Part shown: positions 60,701 through 64,000 of the stretch, one piece after another
How the letters are laid out: each line of letters opens with the position of its first letter
Numbering within the stretch: the stretch's first letter is position 1
Source of the DNA: Nissolia schottii
Lineage: Eukaryota; Streptophyta; Magnoliopsida; Fabales; Fabaceae
Reading direction: 5' to 3'
DNA length: 64,000 nucleotides
Assembly (NCBI GenBank): GCA_003254905.1
Contig: QANU01057663.1
Span: 76,847-140,846 of the forward strand
The notes under the pieces: model-generated
Database searches by the model: none
What the model saw: only the letters and a program-made list of their open reading frames with translations
What the model was told of the DNA's origin: nothing
Position numbers and translations under genes: made by a program

Positions 60701-63137
60701 CTAGGGATTGGTATAACCCATCAAAAACTCTAGTTCTCACTTCACTCACTGCCTTTTTTGCATCCCTCTAAGCTACCTTATATTTTTCCCAATTTTTGGC
60801 GTTCTTGCTTAATGACCAAGCTTTAAAACACTCCTTTTTGGCCTTTACCTTTTCTTGCACGCTTGCATTCCACCACCATGATTCTTTACCCTTGAGGCCA
60901 AAACCTCTTAATTCCCTACGTGTTTCTTTTGCCACCCTCCTGATCCCTCCAGCTATCTTATCCCATATTTCATTGGCACTTCCTTGTGCATCCCAGCTTG
61001 CTTCTTTGATCACCCTTCTTTGGAAAATCTTGTCTTTCTTCCTTCAATTGCCACCATTTAATCCTTGGGATCTGCTCTTGTTTGCTTCCCTTCATTGTCT
61101 TGAAAATCTGTACATCCATAACTAGAACCTTGTGTTGAGTAGTCAAACTTTCCCCTGGAATCACTTTGTAATTTGTGCAAAGTTTTCTATCTGATTTTCT
61201 TAGAAGGAAGAAACCAATTTGTGCGCAAGTTTGGCCACTCTTATACATGATAAGACGTTATTCCCGCTTCCTAAAGCATGTGTTTGCTATCGTGAAATTG
61301 AAGGCTAAAGAAAAATCTAATATGGTTTTACCCGCGACATTTGCTACTCCTAGACCATATCCCCCGTGCAACCCCTCATATCCACTAGCTTCCATCCCCA
61401 CATGACCATTTAGGTCCCCATCTACGAAAATCTTTTCTCCTAAAGGTATTTCCTAGACTAAGCCTTCTAAGTCCTCCCAAAATTTTATCTTGTGGTGCTT
61501 CTCCATACTAACCCGAGGTGCATAGGCATTAATAACATTAAAGATGTCTTGTTCGAGTACAAATTTTAATGCTATGATCCTATCTCCTAATCTTTTAACC
61601 TCTACAACATCATTCTTCCAAAACTTGTCTATAATTATACCTAACCCATTTCTAGATTTTGCCTTACTCGTATGCCAAAGCTTAAACCTAGAAGTATCTA
61701 ACTCCTTGGAACCCACTTAGTTTCTTGTAGGCACATAAAATTAATCCTTCTCCTAATCATGGTGTCAACTATTTCTATTGATTTTCCTGTGAGAGTGCCC
61801 ATATTCCAAGTGCCAAAACATATCCTACCCGTGTGAACTAACTTATTTACCCACACTTGTTCACGAAAGTGTGGGGACCCATGCCTATTTTGCACTGCAT
61901 TTGGGCACCGATGCAACGACTCTTGCTCATTTGACACTGCACTCGAGCCATGCAATGTGTTGCTTCCGGGCAACGACCTAGCCTTAGCACTAAAATGTCA
62001 TTGATCCATGTCATATAGATTCTACAAAGTTTTACGCTGTTGACAGCCTAATGCAACCCTCCTCTTTTTCGTGGCTTGGGACCAGCCATGCAAGCAGCAT
62101 AGGCAGAGTTAATTTAATGGGAATACATACTAAAGAAAAATCAGTTAGAGATTCTGAAAATTGTTTGTACTATGTTGTTGATATTCCTTTTGACCACACC
62201 TTGTTAGAAAAGGCTTTATTTGTCATTGTGTTTTGTTGTGTATGTGCTATTCCTTCTTGCTTTTTTCTCTCTCTTTTTGGTCCCCTCCCCCCGCCCCCCC
62301 CCCCTTTTTATTTAGATTTTAATGCTTGACGGTAGACATGATTTATAGTAAGACATTGTTGTCGTTTGATCCATGTAGCCGAAACCACCTATTGAAACAT
62401 GGATTGGTTGTTGTTAATGGTTTCTCTCCCCCTTTCCTTTTGATAATTTAATTGCTGTTTTCCTGTTTTCCTTTGCCTTGTTACATTTGTGGCTCTACAT
62501 TTTACAGAGTGGATATAGGATACTCAGTGAATCGCAGTGTCTCAGATGACCTTAGTCAGCTTTTGTATATGGTATTTGATCTCCTAGTTGCAAATTAATT
62601 TTGTGGTAAAAATGTGAAAAATATGTTTCTAGAAAAGTAAAAGCCTATCCATGGAGTATGACAAATAGAGTAACTTTCTGTACCACTGTATTGAATTTTT
62701 ACTTATTAATCCTTATTTTGGAGTTGTTCATGAACTACTTTACTGATAGGGACTTTTGCTTTTAGACAGTTTCTAAGCCTTATACAATGCCGGGTTAGAG
62801 AATTGAGGACAACTGATCATGCAGATTATACCGCGACAGTGATGTTGATTGGGATTCCAAATGTTGGTAAGTCAGCCCTTGCCAATGCCTTGCATCAAGT
62901 GGGAAGAATTAGTGCAGCAGGTATTTAAAATTTTGTAACAATTCTAATGATGGTGAATGACATGCTCAACTTTTGATAAAAAAAGATGCATATATTCTCA
63001 ATTTTTCAGTTTTATGTTATACTTTTTATTTTTTATTTTTTATCGTGGACTATTTTTGTTTTATAGAAAAGGGAAAGTTGAAGCATGCAACTGTGAGTCC
63101 AGAACCAGGGGAGACTAAAGACATCCGAAGTTTTAAG
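57752..63137 (+). CDS. SIN2: DAR GTPase, mitochondrial type (YlqF/MTG1 family), partial
   Basis: Five coding exons: 57752-57937, 58074-58178, 58820-58897, 62770-62920 and 63067-63137, all GT..AG and in phase. They give about 197 residues before the gene continues beyond the window. ATG 57752 (MAVTTTTTTHFAKRIG) is chosen because family proteins start there; an in-frame ATG at 57653 would add 33 residues. Motifs show the circularly permuted GTPase order. The DAR motif comes first (IIVEVRDAR), then G4 (ALNKMD), then G1 (GIPNVGKSALANAL), then the G2 region (PEPGETKDI). G3 (DTPG) is not in the window. The family assists mitochondrial large ribosomal subunit assembly. The closest known plant member is Arabidopsis SHORT INTEGUMENTS 2. 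A 3.1-kb RTE element sits in intron 3. Confidence 0.9.
59011..62111 (-). mobile_element. RTE-type non-LTR retrotransposon, about full length
   Basis: A 17-bp TSD ATTTAATGGGAATACAT flanks it (58994-59010 and 62112-62128). On the minus strand the 5' end is at 62111. The 3' end has the CCGACCCCACATAGTGGGAT motif and a TTGTTGATG tail typical of plant RTE elements, with no poly-A. At 3,101 bp it is the usual size for the clade. It lies in intron 3 of the GTPase gene, opposite to transcription. Confidence 0.93.
59030..61973 (-). pseudogene. RTE endonuclease-reverse transcriptase, decayed
   Basis: In order on the minus strand: apurinic-type endonuclease (CFGTWNMGTLTGKSIEIV and FMCLQETKW, about 61835-61720; then AKSRNGLGIIIDKFWKNDVV and NVINAYAPR to about 61500). 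Next is a linker with KGKESWWWNASVQEKVKAKK (about 60890). Reverse transcriptase follows, starting KAVGLDNIPIEVWKCLGEKG (about 60400), with catalytic FADDIVLIGES near 59770. The C-terminal part is LRWFGHERRR..DMAQNRTLWYRLI (59260-59040). Several frameshifts and stops separate the pieces, so it is inactive. Confidence 0.9.
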
Positions 63138-63857
63138 GTTAGCCATTTCTTTTTGGCACTTAACTATACCAGAGAAATGTATTTATGAAAGACCAAGGTT
63201 CTCTTATCCTCGAATCTTTTGTACTTCTATTTCTTGCTTTCTCTTGTAAAATTTGTTCTTTTATCGGAAAAAAAGATTTTGAAAACCAAGTCTCATACTA
63301 TCTTCTCTCTCTCTCTCTGCCTTTGTGTGTAATAATCTCATTCATTTGGATTAAGTAAACATTTGACCATCATGTTGAACAAATAGACACTTGTTCAAAG
63401 ATAACTGTGGAAGGTGTTTCATGCACAGGCATTCTTATCTAGGCATCTTATGTTCCCAGATGTGTAGAATGCTTGTCCAAGATACTCGTGGTTTGGTAAA
63501 CTGGTAAGATTGTTTGTATTAGAGGAGTTTCATTAGAGAATAGAAGAAAGAATACAGAAGCAGGGGATAAGAAGCCAACCATACGCATGCATGTGATGAT
63601 GCCTTCCAAAAAATTTGGGTATCTCACATTCCCACATAAGAATCAGGATATTTTTCTACAGATTGTCAACTTTTCCCATTTATCACAAAAGATTTTGAAA
63701 CGTAGGGTGGTTTTCAATTGCAATACATTTAATACACATGCATTTTGTACATACATATATGCATACAAAATAATTGGGAATGGCACTTGGCAGTGTACTA
63801 ACTTTTCGTAGGTGTTCCATCTGGCAAAATATTTTTAAGCAACTCCTCTATACTTCT

Positions 63858-63903
<46 letters not shown>

Positions 63904-64000
63904 GTTGGCTTATATGCACCTTCTTGTAAAATAAGGCAACGCTTGTTTACTGAGACAAGACAAAAATACTGAGACACATGGACAAAAATCTTGTTTGTTT
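63138..64000 (+). other. Intron 5 of the GTPase gene, to the window edge
   Basis: No exon carrying the DTPG motif was found here, so the intron is at least 0.86 kb. A TA microsatellite lies at about 63859-63899. Confidence 0.55.
63859..63899. repeat. (TA)n microsatellite
   Basis: About 40 bases of alternating A and T interrupted by one C. Confidence 0.95.

Overview
This window is nuclear DNA of a dicot plant. Genes have many introns with GT..AG borders, intergenic DNA is very AT-rich, and most of the sequence is plant transposable elements (copia, chromovirus-like gypsy, MULE, hAT, RTE and other LINEs, a SINE, MITEs). A legume is my impression from protein wording, but nothing in the sequence proves it. 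There are no tRNA, rRNA or CRISPR features.

Layout. (a) 1-7160: minus-strand callose synthase gene, copy 1. Twelve clean coding exons give the first 453 residues; the gene runs off the left edge. Position 53 is the end of an LTR lying in intron 12. (b) 7.2-18.45 kb: AT-rich DNA and a decayed MULE (9.89-17.59 kb) carrying two later insertions, a gag-deleted copia element and a 1.6 kb solo LTR, each with its own target-site duplication (TSD). A 44-N gap follows. (c) 18.5-22.4 kb: intergenic DNA that recurs at 43.0-46.6 kb, ending in a second MULE-like element. (d) 24.5-25.8 kb: gypsy remnant whose LTR carries repeated 14-bp palindromes. (e) 28.6-36.2 kb: callose synthase copy 2, a broken pseudogene. 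It has downstream exons, a gypsy-like LTR plus gag, then a truncated 5' half with mutated splice sites, with duplications around two single-N contig joins. Its 5' leader holds a nest of solo LTR, MITE and a very young copia element (36604-42197). (f) 47.1-50.2 kb: small conserved minus-strand gene of unknown function. (g) 50.4-54 kb: LINE fragment, hAT element nested in another TIR element, SINE. (h) 55.1-56.4 kb: single-exon PPR gene. (i) 57.75 kb to the right edge: DAR/YlqF-type circularly permuted GTPase (SIN2-like), with a 3.1 kb RTE retrotransposon in intron 3.

Main reading: a tandem segmental duplication of a callose synthase locus. One copy keeps an intact 5' half; the other was broken by a deletion between a retroelement and the gene. 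The LTR insertion appears shared by both copies, so it probably predates the duplication. Later insertions (230-bp MITE, copia B, probably the MULE nest) differ between copies and give a relative chronology. The PPR and GTPase genes are both expected to act in organelles, but nothing links them functionally beyond proximity. I found no convincing undescribed multi-gene system; the interest is in genome structure.
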